A stretch of 64,000 nucleotides of DNA from Planctomycetota bacterium (GTDB lineage Bacteria; Planctomycetota; PUPC01; DSUN01), in the NCBI GenBank assembly GCA_035384565.1, contig DAOOIT010000019.1:1-64000 (forward strand), in the 5' to 3' direction. The notes beneath the pieces are model-generated. The model had not been told where the DNA came from and made no database searches. It saw only the letters and a program-made list of their open reading frames with translations. Both the position numbers and the translations under genes were made by a program. This document shows, piece after piece, positions 16,981 to 25,487 of the stretch (position 1 is the first letter of the stretch; each line of letters begins with the position of its first letter).

Positions 16981-17226
16981 ATGGATGAATCAAGAATCGA
17001 TCGTCTCGCCCGCAAAGTCGGTGGCCGGTTCAAGCTCGCATCGCTCGTGATGAAGCGGCTGGTGGACATCAACCGCGGCTCGCAGCCGCTGGTCGAGCCT
17101 GAGGGGCCGAACATGCTGCGGTCGGCCCTCAAGGAGATCGAGCTCGACCTCGTGCGCCTCGTGCCCCGGCTCACCGCGCCCGAGGAAGTGGCCGACGCCA
17201 GCACCGACATCGTCCAGGACGAGTAG
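16981..17226 (+). CDS. rpoZ: RNA polymerase omega subunit
   Basis: An 81-residue protein at the standard position after gmk. It has the omega-type N-terminal helix region RIDRLARKVGGRFKLASLVMKR, in which the usual lysine/arginine-rich RAxQI segment is replaced by a DINRGSQPLV stretch. The subunit helps assemble and stabilise RNA polymerase. CTGGAGG lies about nine bases upstream of the ATG. Sequence identity to well-studied omega proteins looks low, but context supports the call. Confidence 0.82.
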   Translation: MDESRIDRLARKVGGRFKLASLVMKRLVDINRGSQPLVEPEGPNMLRSALKEIELDLVRLVPRLTAPEEVADASTDIVQDE

Positions 17227-17243
17227 CCGCCAGGGAGCGCCGC

Positions 17244-17798
17244 GTGGCCAGCGACCCGTTCCACTCGCGCGAGATCGTCGTCGGCGTCGCCGGCGGCATC
17301 GCCGCCTACAAGGCGGCCGAGCTCGTCTCGCGCCTGCGCCAGCGCGGGGCCAGCGTCACCGTCGTCATGACCGAGGCCGCCACGCGCTTCGTCCAGCCCC
17401 TCACCTTCGCCGTCCTCAGCGGCCGCAAGCCGATCACCGGCCTCTTCGACGCGCCCGAACACTACGAGGTCGAGCACGTGGCCCTGGCCGACAAGGCGGC
17501 CCTCGCCCTCGTGGCCCCCGCCACGGCCAACGTGCTGGGCAAGCTGGCCGCCGGCATCGCCGACGACGCGCTCACCACCCTCCTCATCAGCTTGCACTGC
17601 CCCGTGATCCTGGCCCCGGCCATGAACCACCGCATGTGGACGCAGGCCGTCGTGCAGCGCAACGTGGCCGCCCTGCGCGCCATGGGCTACCGCCTCGTGG
17701 AGCCGGCCGAGGGCTGGCTCGCCTGCGGCGAGAAGGGCGTGGGCCGCCTCGCCGACATCGAGGCGATCCTGGCCGCCGCCGAAGCGGCCCTCCGCTGA
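17244..17798 (+). CDS. coaC: Phosphopantothenoylcysteine decarboxylase (stand-alone CoaC)
   Basis: A 184-residue flavoprotein of the HFCD family, which decarboxylates 4'-phosphopantothenoylcysteine in coenzyme A synthesis. GVAGGIAAYKAAEL is the N-terminal flavin-binding block, LVAPATANVLGKLAAGIADD is the PASANT-type segment, and ILAPAMNHRMW is the substrate-recognition clamp. In most bacteria this domain is fused to CoaB; here it ends in a stop codon and CoaB starts 24 bases later as a separate gene. Start is GTG with CAGGGAG upstream. Confidence 0.92.
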   Translation: MASDPFHSREIVVGVAGGIAAYKAAELVSRLRQRGASVTVVMTEAATRFVQPLTFAVLSGRKPITGLFDAPEHYEVEHVALADKAALALVAPATANVLGKLAAGIADDALTTLLISLHCPVILAPAMNHRMWTQAVVQRNVAALRAMGYRLVEPAEGWLACGEKGVGRLADIEAILAAAEAALR

Positions 17799-17822
17799 CG
17801 CCTGCCGACCGGGGAAGCTGCC

Positions 17823-18506
17823 ATGCGCCTCCTCGTCACCGCCGGCCCCACCCGCGAGTACCTCGACGACGTGCGCTTCCTCAGCAACGCCTCCAGCGGC
17901 CGCATGGGCTGCGCCATCGCGCGCGCGGCCCTCGCGCGCGGCCACCAGGTGGCCCTCGTGTGCGGCCCGCTCGAGGTCCCCCCTCCCCCCTGCGACATCT
18001 GCCGCGTCACCACCGCCGCCGAGATGCTCGAAGCCTGCGTCCGCCTGCTGCCCGCGGCCGACGCCGTGCTCATGGCCGCCGCGCCGGCGGATTTCCGCCC
18101 CGCCGAACGCGCGGCGGGCAAGATCAAGAAGGCCCACGCACCCCGCACGCTCCGCCTGGAGCCGACGCCTGACATCCTGCGCGAGCTGGCCCGCCTCCGA
18201 ACCGGGCAGGTGCTCGTGGGCTTCGCCCTCGAGGCCCACGACCTCGAGCGGAACGCCCGCGAGAAGCTCCGGGCCAAGGGCCTCGACCTGATCGTTGCCA
18301 ACTCGCCGCAAGCCATCGCGGCGGAGCGCTCGACCGTGCGCCTCCTCTACCCGGACGGCTCCGGGGAGACCCTCGAGGAGGCGCCCAAGGACGCCATCGC
18401 CGCCCGCCTCCTCGAGGCCGTCGAGCGCCTGGTCGCCGCCCGCAAACGGGCGCCTCTCCAGCCTCCCCCGTGCGAGAGCGGCCCCTCTTCAGCCCAGCGG
18501 GCTTGA
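17823..18506 (+). CDS. coaB: Phosphopantothenate-cysteine ligase (stand-alone CoaB)
   Basis: A 227-residue enzyme joining cysteine to 4'-phosphopantothenate before the CoaC step. It opens with LLVTAGPTREYLDDVRFLSN and SSGRMGCAIARAA, the CoaB nucleotide-binding start, and has MAAAPADFRP and KIKKAHAPRTLRLEPTPDIL with the conserved lysines. It stands alone rather than fused to CoaC. It is last in the housekeeping run; the next gene has its own promoter. Confidence 0.92.
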   Translation: MRLLVTAGPTREYLDDVRFLSNASSGRMGCAIARAALARGHQVALVCGPLEVPPPPCDICRVTTAAEMLEACVRLLPAADAVLMAAAPADFRPAERAAGKIKKAHAPRTLRLEPTPDILRELARLRTGQVLVGFALEAHDLERNAREKLRAKGLDLIVANSPQAIAAERSTVRLLYPDGSGETLEEAPKDAIAARLLEAVERLVAARKRAPLQPPPCESGPSSAQRA

Positions 18507-18532
18507 TCCGTGTGGACTCCGCGCGGTAGAAT
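18503..18532 (+). promoter_or_regulatory. Promoter for the MEMO/AMMECR1 gene
   Basis: TTGATC (18503-18508) and TAGAAT (18527-18532) are separated by 18 bases. The -35 box overlaps the coaB stop. Transcription would start near 18539, about 40 bases before the ATG at 18579. Confidence 0.6.
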
Positions 18533-18578
18533 GGAGAGGAACGGGCAGTTCCGAACCACGCAGTAGGGGGAAACCACA

Positions 18579-20123
18579 ATGGTCTGGCTGCTGGATTCCG
18601 CCGCGGCGATCCTGCTCCTTTGCCTCGCAATGCTGGTGGTCGGCGAGAGCACCGCCGCCGAGGAGGCCCCCGTGCGCGAGCCTGCCGTGGCCGGGCAGTT
18701 CTACCCCGCCGAGGCCAGCGCGCTGAAGAAGCAGGTGGCCGCCTTCCTCGAGGCGGGAGCCGGCAAAGCCAAGGTCGAGGGCAAACCGATCGCCCTGATC
18801 GCGCCCCATGCGGGCTACGACTACTCGGGCCGCTGCGCGGGGGTAGCCTACGCCACCGTGAAGGGCCAGCCCTACAAGCGCGTCATCGTGCTGGCCGTGA
18901 ACCACCGCGGCATGCCCTTCCGCGGCGGCTCGATTCTGAGCGTGGACGCCTACCGCACCCCCCTGGGCAACGTGCCGGTGGACAAGGCGGCCTGCGCCAC
19001 CCTCCGCGAGAGCGAGCTGTTCGGCGAGCACCCCTCGGCCCAGCGGATGGAGCACTCGCTCGAGGTGCACCTGCCCTTCCTCCAGGAGGCCCTCGGCACC
19101 TTCCAGCTCGTGCCGATCGTGCTGGGCGATCTGGCCGACGACGACTATGCCGCCATGGCCACCCTGCTCCGCAAGGTGATGGACCAGGACACCCTGGTGG
19201 TGGCGAGCAGCGACTTCACGCACTACGGCCGGAACTTCGGCTTCGCCCCCTTCGAGGACAAGGTGCGCGAGAACATCGAGAAGCTCGACAAGGGAGCCAT
19301 TGACCTGATCCTGCGGCGCGACGGGCCGGGCTTCGCCAAGTACCTCGCCCGCACAGGGGCCACCATCTGCGGCCGTTGCCCCATCCGTGTGCTGCTTCAG
19401 CTTCTGCCCGACAGGGCGACGGGACAGCTCGTGAGCTACTACGCCTCGGGCGACGAGGCCAACGACTATCGCCACTCGGTGAGCTACGGCGCCATCGTCT
19501 TCACCGCGCCCGGCCAGTGGGGCGAGCCCCCCGCCGCGAAGCCGACCGTCGGGCCGCTCGACGTCCAGATCAGCGAGGCGGGCCAGAAGAAGCTCCTCGA
19601 GATCGCCCGCAAGGCCCTGGAGGCCGTGACCGCCGGAAAGGACCTCCCGGAGACCAAGCTCGACGATGCCGAGCTCCAGGGCCGCAACGGCGTGTTCGTG
19701 ACGCTCAACAAGGACGGCCAGCTCCGCGGCTGCATCGGCAACTTCCGCCCCGAGACCCCGCTCTACGAGACCGTGGCGGTCCAGACCCAGCAGTCGGCGC
19801 TGCACGACCCGCGCTTCCAGCCTGTCCAGCCCGCCGAGGTGAAGGACATCGAGATTGAGATCTCGGTCCTGATGCCCGAGAAGCCGATCAAGGACCCGCT
19901 GGGCTGGGAGTTCGGCAAGCACGGGATCATCGTGCGCCGCGGCTGGCAGCAGGCCACGTTCCTGCCTCAGGTGGCCGAGCACTTCAAGACGAAGGAAGAG
20001 ATGCTCTCGGCCTGCTGCCGCAAGGCGGGCATGCTGTCGGCCATGTGGCGCGACCCCGAGACGAGCGTGCTCATCTACAGCGCCCAGGTGTTCGGCGAGA
20101 AGCCAGCGGCGAAGGCCAAGTGA
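18579..20123 (+). CDS. MEMO-AMMECR1 fusion with N-terminal signal sequence
   Basis: A 514-residue fusion of two parts of the AmmeMemoRadiSam system. Residues 1-27 look like a signal peptide or membrane anchor. Residues about 33-305 are a MEMO domain with the metal-site histidines in APHAGYDYSG, AVNHRG and HSLEVHLPFLQ, plus a cysteine-containing GATICGRCP. Residues about 325-505 are an AMMECR1 domain with LRGCIGNFRPETPLYETV. The system is widespread but its reaction is not settled; its third member, a radical SAM protein, is not in the window. Export of a fused MEMO/AMMECR1 protein is unexpected for a partner of a cytoplasmic radical SAM enzyme. AGGGGGAAACCACA precedes the ATG. Confidence 0.9.
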   Translation: MVWLLDSAAAILLLCLAMLVVGESTAAEEAPVREPAVAGQFYPAEASALKKQVAAFLEAGAGKAKVEGKPIALIAPHAGYDYSGRCAGVAYATVKGQPYKRVIVLAVNHRGMPFRGGSILSVDAYRTPLGNVPVDKAACATLRESELFGEHPSAQRMEHSLEVHLPFLQEALGTFQLVPIVLGDLADDDYAAMATLLRKVMDQDTLVVASSDFTHYGRNFGFAPFEDKVRENIEKLDKGAIDLILRRDGPGFAKYLARTGATICGRCPIRVLLQLLPDRATGQLVSYYASGDEANDYRHSVSYGAIVFTAPGQWGEPPAAKPTVGPLDVQISEAGQKKLLEIARKALEAVTAGKDLPETKLDDAELQGRNGVFVTLNKDGQLRGCIGNFRPETPLYETVAVQTQQSALHDPRFQPVQPAEVKDIEIEISVLMPEKPIKDPLGWEFGKHGIIVRRGWQQATFLPQVAEHFKTKEEMLSACCRKAGMLSAMWRDPETSVLIYSAQVFGEKPAAKAK

Positions 20124-20142
20124 GGGCTTCGGGCTCCAGGAA

Positions 20143-21294
20143 ATGCGCGTGAGCCACACGCCTGTCCCAGGCAACGGCGGCCCCGCGTCGAACGGCGCGC
20201 GGCCGCCCAAGGTGGGCAAGGTGTTCTTCGTCGCCGCAGGGGTGGGCGACGACAGCACCTGCCACAGCGTGCTGCGCCTGGCCAGCGAGCTTCGGCGGCG
20301 CGGCACCCAGGTGGCCATGGCCTGCGGGGGCGGCCCGCTTGTCGGGGGGTTCCGGCAGAGCGGCATCGCCACCGTGGTGATGGGCCGGCTGGCGAATCCC
20401 AGGCCGCCCCTTCTGGCGCCGCGGGCGCTGCTGGACGACGTGGCGCGTTTCGCGCCCGACCTGTTGCACTTCTTCGGGCGGCCGATGGCGCGCTGGGCGG
20501 CCCGCCTGGCCGCCCTGGCGGACAAGCCCTACGTCCTCACCGTGACCACGTTCGCGCCGCACCGCCACCGGGCGCGGCTGCCCGGCGACTGGAGGCGCGG
20601 CTCCATCATGGCCGTGGGCGAGGAACTGCGCGAGGAGCTCGTCAACCAGGCGCGCATCCCCAAGGATGCGATCGCCGTGATCCCCATCGGCATCGCGCTC
20701 GGAGAGTACGAGCGCTACCAGGCCACGCACGATCGCACGGCCATCCCCGTCGTCGGCACGGTCGGCCCATTGACGCCCGAGCGCGGTTGCGAGTACTTCG
20801 TCCGGGCGGCGAAGGAGATCCTCGACCGGGGCTCCGAGGCCCAGTTCCTCCTGGCCGGCAACGGGCCCGAGCTCCTCCGCCTGCGGCGTCTGATCCACGA
20901 GCTGCGGATTGACAAGTGGGTCACCGTGGCCGAATCCGTGCCCGACTACCGCCGCATGATCGCGGTGTTGGACGTTTGCGTGATCCCGGCGGTGCGCGAG
21001 GGCCTCGGGCTCGACGTCCTGGAGGCGATGGCCTGCCGCAAGCCGGTGGTGGCCACGGGCGCCGGGCCCGCGTGCAGCCTCATCAGCGACGGCGAGACGG
21101 GCCTGCTGGCCCCGAAGAAGGACCCCGCCACCCTCGCCGAGAAGGTCATCCGCCTCCTCCGCGAACCCGAGCTGGCCCAGGCCCTCGTCAACGCCGCCTA
21201 CCGCATGGTGAGCGAACGCTACTCGCTCGAGGCCACCACGGACCGGCTCCTGGGCTTCTACGCCCGCTGCATCGAGAGATCGGAGGCACGCTAG
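20143..21294 (+). CDS. Glycosyltransferase family 4
   Basis: A 383-residue cytoplasmic or membrane-associated GT-B enzyme. The N-terminal half has an acceptor-side Rossmann fold (DDSTCHSVLRLASELRRRG). The C-terminal half has the donor site with GTVGPLTPERGCEYFVRAA, LAGNGPELLRLRRL and the EX7E element REGLGLDVLEAMACRKPVVA. It should transfer a nucleotide-activated sugar to a lipid or glycan acceptor. It lies 19 bases after the MEMO gene and its TAG stop shares one base with the GTG start of kdsB, which suggests a role in lipopolysaccharide or a related envelope glycan. Confidence 0.88.
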   Translation: MRVSHTPVPGNGGPASNGARPPKVGKVFFVAAGVGDDSTCHSVLRLASELRRRGTQVAMACGGGPLVGGFRQSGIATVVMGRLANPRPPLLAPRALLDDVARFAPDLLHFFGRPMARWAARLAALADKPYVLTVTTFAPHRHRARLPGDWRRGSIMAVGEELREELVNQARIPKDAIAVIPIGIALGEYERYQATHDRTAIPVVGTVGPLTPERGCEYFVRAAKEILDRGSEAQFLLAGNGPELLRLRRLIHELRIDKWVTVAESVPDYRRMIAVLDVCVIPAVREGLGLDVLEAMACRKPVVATGAGPACSLISDGETGLLAPKKDPATLAEKVIRLLREPELAQALVNAAYRMVSERYSLEATTDRLLGFYARCIERSEAR

Positions 21295-22049
21295 TGGCTA
21301 AGGTCGTCGTCGCCATTCCCGCCCGCTACCCGTCCACGCGCCTGCCCGGCAAGCCGCTCCTGCGCGAGACCGGCAGGTTCCTCATCCAACACGTCTACGA
21401 GCAGGTCTCGCTGGCCCCGTGCGTGGACGACGTGGTGGTGGCGACCGACGACGAGCGCATTCGCGCCGCGGTCGAGTCGTTCGGCGGCAGGGCGCTGATG
21501 ACCTCTCCGGGCCACCGCTCGGGCACCGACCGCATTGCCGAAGCGGCGCGCCACGTCGAAGCCGACATCATCGTGAACGTCCAGGGCGACGAGCCGGAGA
21601 TCGAGCCCGACGCCATTGACCTCGCCGTGGCCCTCCTCGAGCGCCACCCGGGGGCCGACATGTCCACCCTCGCCGCGCCCATCGCCGAGCCGGATCACCT
21701 GCGAAATCCCAACCTCGTCAAGGTCGTGCTCGACACGCAGGGCTACGCGCTCTACTTCTCGCGGGCGCTGCTCCCGGCCTCGAAGAGCTACCCCGAGGTG
21801 CCGCCCGGCGACCCCCACACCTATCTCGGCCATATCGGCCTCTACGCCTATCGCCGCGACTTCCTCTTCCGCTTCGCCAGCCTGCCTCCCTCTCCGCTCG
21901 AGACGCACGAGAGCCTCGAGCAGCTTCGCGCCCTCGAACACGGGCACCGGATCATCGTCGGCATCACCTCCTATCAGCCCAAGGGCATTGACACGCCCGA
22001 CGACTATCAGGCATTCCTCCGCCGCTGGCGCTCTCGCCGCCAGCCCTAG
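21294..22049 (+). CDS. kdsB: 3-deoxy-manno-octulosonate cytidylyltransferase
   Basis: A 251-residue enzyme that activates Kdo as CMP-Kdo for the lipopolysaccharide core. Signature parts are IPARYPSTRLPGKPL at the N-terminus (CTP binding), VVVATDDERI, VNVQGDEPEIEPDAI with the metal-binding aspartate, and FLFRFASLPPSPLETHESLEQLR. GTG at 21294 gives a family-like N-terminus and has CGGAGG upstream. Presence of kdsB argues for a Kdo-containing outer membrane. Confidence 0.95.
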   Translation: MAKVVVAIPARYPSTRLPGKPLLRETGRFLIQHVYEQVSLAPCVDDVVVATDDERIRAAVESFGGRALMTSPGHRSGTDRIAEAARHVEADIIVNVQGDEPEIEPDAIDLAVALLERHPGADMSTLAAPIAEPDHLRNPNLVKVVLDTQGYALYFSRALLPASKSYPEVPPGDPHTYLGHIGLYAYRRDFLFRFASLPPSPLETHESLEQLRALEHGHRIIVGITSYQPKGIDTPDDYQAFLRRWRSRRQP

Positions 22050-22065
22050 GCTCCGAGCCTGCTCG

Positions 22066-22094
22066 TTGAATCCCTGGGAGAACCGCCGTATAAT
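22066..22094 (+). promoter_or_regulatory. Near-consensus promoter before the membrane/coiled-coil gene
   Basis: TTGAAT (22066-22071) and a perfect TATAAT (22089-22094) are separated by 17 bases. Transcription would start near 22101, about 22 bases before the ATG at 22123. Confidence 0.75.
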
Positions 22095-22122
22095 GACCGG
22101 TGGGGGAGGCCGGAGGAGAGGC

Positions 22123-23211
22123 ATGGAGTCCGTGCGCGCGTTCGCCGGCAAGGTGGCGGCCCGTCTTGGCGCCCAGGCGCTGCTCGACGCGGCGGGCCTC
22201 TGGCTGTGCCTGGGCGCGGGCGCGGCGGCGGCGGCGCTGCTCGCCGAGCGCCTCGCGTCGCTGGGCGCGAATCCGGGCCTGCTCGTCGCGGTGCCCCTCC
22301 TGGCCTCCGGCCTGGGCGCACTGGCGGCGGGCCTGGCGCGGTGGCCGAGCCTCCACGAGGCCGCCCTGCGCGCCGATGAGCGGTTCCACCTCGCCGAGCG
22401 CCTCTCGACGGCGCTGGCCGCGCCTGTCGGCCCCATGGCCGACCTTGTGCGCGCCGACGCCGCGCGGCACATCGCGACCGTGGACCTGAGCCACGCCCTT
22501 CCCCTGCGTCTGCCCCGCAGCGTGCGACTGCTGGCCGTGCTGGCCCTCGTTCTGCTGGCCGCTGCGCTGGCGCCGCAGGCCGACCTCTTTGGCTGGGGTG
22601 CGCAACGCGCCGCCCGCGCCGCGGAACGCGCAGACGTGCGCCGTGCGACCGAGGCGGCCAGGGCGAGTCTGGCACGTCTGGCGGCCGCCGGGCGCGCCCA
22701 GGGCCTCAACCAACCGACCCAGGTGCTCGACCAACTCGACCGGACCCTCGCCGGCCTGGAGGCTGGAGAGCCGACCGCGGCCGAGGCGCGGCGCGAGGCG
22801 TCCAAGGCCGCCGGCTCCCTCGCCCAGGCGAGAGCCTCGAACGACGCCGCCCTGGCTTCGCCCGCCGCGCCCGCGGACCGCGCCAGGCTGGAGAACGAGC
22901 GCGACCTGCTGGCGGGCGCCGCGCGCATCCTCGAGGGCTGGGAGCGCGCCCTGGCCGCGGGCAGCCGCGGCGGCACCAGCCCCACCGCCAAGGGCAGCGA
23001 CAGGAGGGAAGGCGGCGGGTCTGCGGAGCGCGCGCCCGACCTCGTGCGCCCGCAGGAGGCTGCGCCCCCGCCCCGCGAGGCGGTGAAGGTCGAGAGTCGC
23101 CTCGTCGCCGCCCGGCCCGCCGCCGAGGCCGCCACGCGAGCCGACGATATCCCCTGGCTCTATCGCACGGCGGTGCGGCGCTACTTTTCGCCCGACGAGC
23201 CCGGCCCATAG
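22123..23211 (+). CDS. Uncharacterised membrane protein with coiled-coil region
   Basis: A 362-residue protein I cannot name. Residues about 20-75 contain two hydrophobic segments, then a short RADERFHLAERLSTALA stretch of a kind seen in planctomycete membrane proteins near MoxR/DUF58/DUF4175-type genes, then a third hydrophobic segment (about 130-150). The rest is alanine/arginine/glutamate-rich and probably helical or coiled coil, then disordered, ending with IPWLYRTAVRRYFSPDEP. The ATG follows GGAGGAGAGGC and a strong promoter. It lies 27 bases before the CCA-adding-type gene and is probably co-transcribed with it. Confidence 0.75.
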   Translation: MESVRAFAGKVAARLGAQALLDAAGLWLCLGAGAAAAALLAERLASLGANPGLLVAVPLLASGLGALAAGLARWPSLHEAALRADERFHLAERLSTALAAPVGPMADLVRADAARHIATVDLSHALPLRLPRSVRLLAVLALVLLAAALAPQADLFGWGAQRAARAAERADVRRATEAARASLARLAAAGRAQGLNQPTQVLDQLDRTLAGLEAGEPTAAEARREASKAAGSLAQARASNDAALASPAAPADRARLENERDLLAGAARILEGWERALAAGSRGGTSPTAKGSDRREGGGSAERAPDLVRPQEAAPPPREAVKVESRLVAARPAAEAATRADDIPWLYRTAVRRYFSPDEPGP

Positions 23212-23238
23212 GGAGCCATCCCCGCAAGCGAGGCCCGC

Positions 23239-24573
23239 GTGAGCGCCCCCCTGAGACAGAAGGCCGACCGCATCGTGCGGCGTCTCGCCGACGCCGGCCA
23301 TCAGGCCCTCTTCGCCGGCGGCTGCGTGCGTGACATGCTCCGGGGCGAGGAGCCGCACGACTACGACATCGCCACCGACGCGACGCCGGCCCGGGTCCAG
23401 GCCCTCTTCGAGCGCACCGTGCCGGTCGGCGCGCAGTTCGGCGTGGTCGTGGTGGTGGACGGCGAGGACCAGTTCGAGGTGGCCCAGTTCCGGGCCGACC
23501 TGGGCTACTCGGACGGCCGCCGCCCCGACGCCGTGCGGCCCGCCGCGGCACGCGAGGACGCGCTCCGCCGTGACTTCACGATCAACGGCCTCTTCTACGA
23601 CCCGCTGAAGGACGAGGTTCTGGACTTCGTGGGCGGCCGCCGCGATCTCGCGGAGGGCGTGGTGCGGGCCATCGGCGACCCGGACGCCCGGTTCCGCGAG
23701 GACTCGCTTCGCCTGCTCCGGGCCGTGCGCTTCACGGCCCGCTATGCCTACCGCCTGGACGAGGCCACGGCCGCTGCGGTGCGGCGGCACGCCGGGGAGA
23801 TCCGCCGCGTGAGCGCCGAGCGCATCGGCGAGGAGTTGACGCGCATCCTCACCGGCCCGAACCGCGGCGCCGCACTCGAACTGCTACAGGCGACGGGCCT
23901 CCTGGCGCACGTGCTGCCCGAGGTCGAGGCCATGGTCGGGTGCCAACAGCCGCCCGAGTTCCACCCCGAAGGCGACGTGTTCGCTCACACGCGCCTGTGC
24001 CTCGACGCGCTGGAGAACCCGAGCCTCACCCTCGCCTTTGCCACGCTGCTGCACGACGTGGGCAAGCCCGTGACCCAGGTGGAGAGCGACCGCATCCGCT
24101 TCAACCTGCACGACAAGGCCGGGGCGCAGATGACCCGGGAGATCTGCGAACGGCTGCGCTTCCCGGCCGAGCAGACCGAGGCCATTGCGGCCCTGGTGCT
24201 CGATCACATGCGATTCATGGCCGTGCGCGACATGCGGCCGAGCACGCTCAAGCGCTTTCTGCGCTCGCCCCACTTCGCCGAAGGGCTGGAACTGCACCGG
24301 GCGGATTGCGTGGCCAGCCACGGAAGCCTGAAGAACTACGAGTTCTGCAAGGAGAAGCTCGCCAGCCTTCCGGAGGACGTGATCCGTCCGCCCCGCCTAG
24401 TCACGGGCCACGACCTCATCGCCCTCGGCTACAGGCCAGGCCCGCCCTTCGCCGCCATGCTCGCACGGGTCGAGGACGCGCAGTTGGAGGGAGAGATCGC
24501 CACGCGGGACGAGGCGCTCGAGCTTGTGCGGCGCGAGTTCCCGCTCACGGGCGCGGACGGCGAGCGAAGCTGA
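23239..24573 (+). CDS. cca: CCA tRNA nucleotidyltransferase/poly(A) polymerase family, with HD domain
   Basis: A 444-residue enzyme of the class II nucleotidyltransferase superfamily. LFAGGCVRDMLRGE and DYDIATDATP carry the glycine pair and two catalytic aspartates; RRDFTINGLFYDP and the RRILxVRFTARYAY-like block follow, and an HD domain (LLHDVGKP near 270) lies in the C-terminal half. It repairs or adds the CCA end of tRNAs, or alternatively adds A-tails to RNA; sequence alone does not separate the two. GTG start. It is convergent with rbsK and overlaps it by 29 bases. Confidence 0.88.
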   Translation: MSAPLRQKADRIVRRLADAGHQALFAGGCVRDMLRGEEPHDYDIATDATPARVQALFERTVPVGAQFGVVVVVDGEDQFEVAQFRADLGYSDGRRPDAVRPAAAREDALRRDFTINGLFYDPLKDEVLDFVGGRRDLAEGVVRAIGDPDARFREDSLRLLRAVRFTARYAYRLDEATAAAVRRHAGEIRRVSAERIGEELTRILTGPNRGAALELLQATGLLAHVLPEVEAMVGCQQPPEFHPEGDVFAHTRLCLDALENPSLTLAFATLLHDVGKPVTQVESDRIRFNLHDKAGAQMTREICERLRFPAEQTEAIAALVLDHMRFMAVRDMRPSTLKRFLRSPHFAEGLELHRADCVASHGSLKNYEFCKEKLASLPEDVIRPPRLVTGHDLIALGYRPGPPFAAMLARVEDAQLEGEIATRDEALELVRREFPLTGADGERS

Positions 24574-25468
24574 GAATCTCGCGGCGCGTGGGCATCGAGG
24601 GCTGCGCGCCTTTGCGGGTGACCGAGAGGGCCGCCGCGGCGTTGGCAAGGTGCAGCGCTTCGTCGAGCGGCCGGCCCTCGGCGATGAACGCCGCCAGGGT
24701 GCCCACGAACGCGTCGCCCGCGCCCACGGCGTCCACGGCCCTCACCTTGCGCCCGGGGATCTGTTTGGGGTGGGGCGTGCCGTCGAGCACGGCAGCGCCC
24801 TGCTTGCCTCGCGTGAGGATCACGTGGCCCACGCCCGCGTCGAGCAGGCCGCGGGCCGCCGTGAAGTCGGAGCGGCCGGCGATCACCTCCAGCTCCGTCT
24901 CGTTCAGCACCAGGTAGTCAATCTGGCGCAGGAGCGCCGCGGGCAGCGGCGCGCGCGGCGCGGGGGCAGGGTTGAAGACCACGGGCACGCGGTGGCGTCG
25001 CGCGAGCGCCACGGCGCGGCGCACGGCCGGCAGCGGCACCTCGAGCTGGACCACGAGCGCGCCGGCCCGCGCGATGGCGGGCGCCGCCCGCTCGACTTCG
25101 GCCGGTGCGAGCCGCAGGTTGGCGCCGAGGGCCACCGAGATCAGGTTCTCGCCATCCTCGGCCACGAGGATGAGGGCGATGCCCGACGGGGCCCTCGCGT
25201 CGCGGGCGATCCAGCGGCATTCGATCCCCTCGCGGCGGAAGCCGGCGATGGCCTCGTCGCCGAACACGTCGCGGCCGAGCCTGGCGATCAGCGTCACGGC
25301 GGCCCCCGCCCGGGCCGCGGCGACCGCCTGGTTGGCGCCCTTGCCGCCCGCGGCCATGTAGAATTGCCCTGCGACCACCGACTCGCCCGGCCGCGGCAGG
25401 CGCGGCGAGCGGATGACCATGTCGGTGTTCGAGCTTCCGACGACGACCACGCGGGGCGTGCGGGACAT
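24545..25468 (-). CDS. rbsK: Ribokinase, PfkB family
   Basis: A 307-residue sugar kinase. GSSNTDMVIRSPRLPRPGES and AAGGKGANQAVAAAR form the substrate side and AVDAVGAGDAFVGTLAAF carries the catalytic base and anion hole. It should phosphorylate ribose or a similar sugar with ATP in the cytoplasm. ATG at 25468 gives a normal N-terminus; reading further upstream would overlap the CDF gene. It is the last gene of an argC-CDF-rbsK run on this strand, 19 bases after the CDF stop, and overlaps the convergent cca gene. Confidence 0.9.
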   Translation of the reverse strand: MSRTPRVVVVGSSNTDMVIRSPRLPRPGESVVAGQFYMAAGGKGANQAVAAARAGAAVTLIARLGRDVFGDEAIAGFRREGIECRWIARDARAPSGIALILVAEDGENLISVALGANLRLAPAEVERAAPAIARAGALVVQLEVPLPAVRRAVALARRHRVPVVFNPAPAPRAPLPAALLRQIDYLVLNETELEVIAGRSDFTAARGLLDAGVGHVILTRGKQGAAVLDGTPHPKQIPGRKVRAVDAVGAGDAFVGTLAAFIAEGRPLDEALHLANAAAALSVTRKGAQPSMPTRREILSFARRPRP

Positions 25469-25487
25469 GGCTCGTCTCCGTCCGAGT

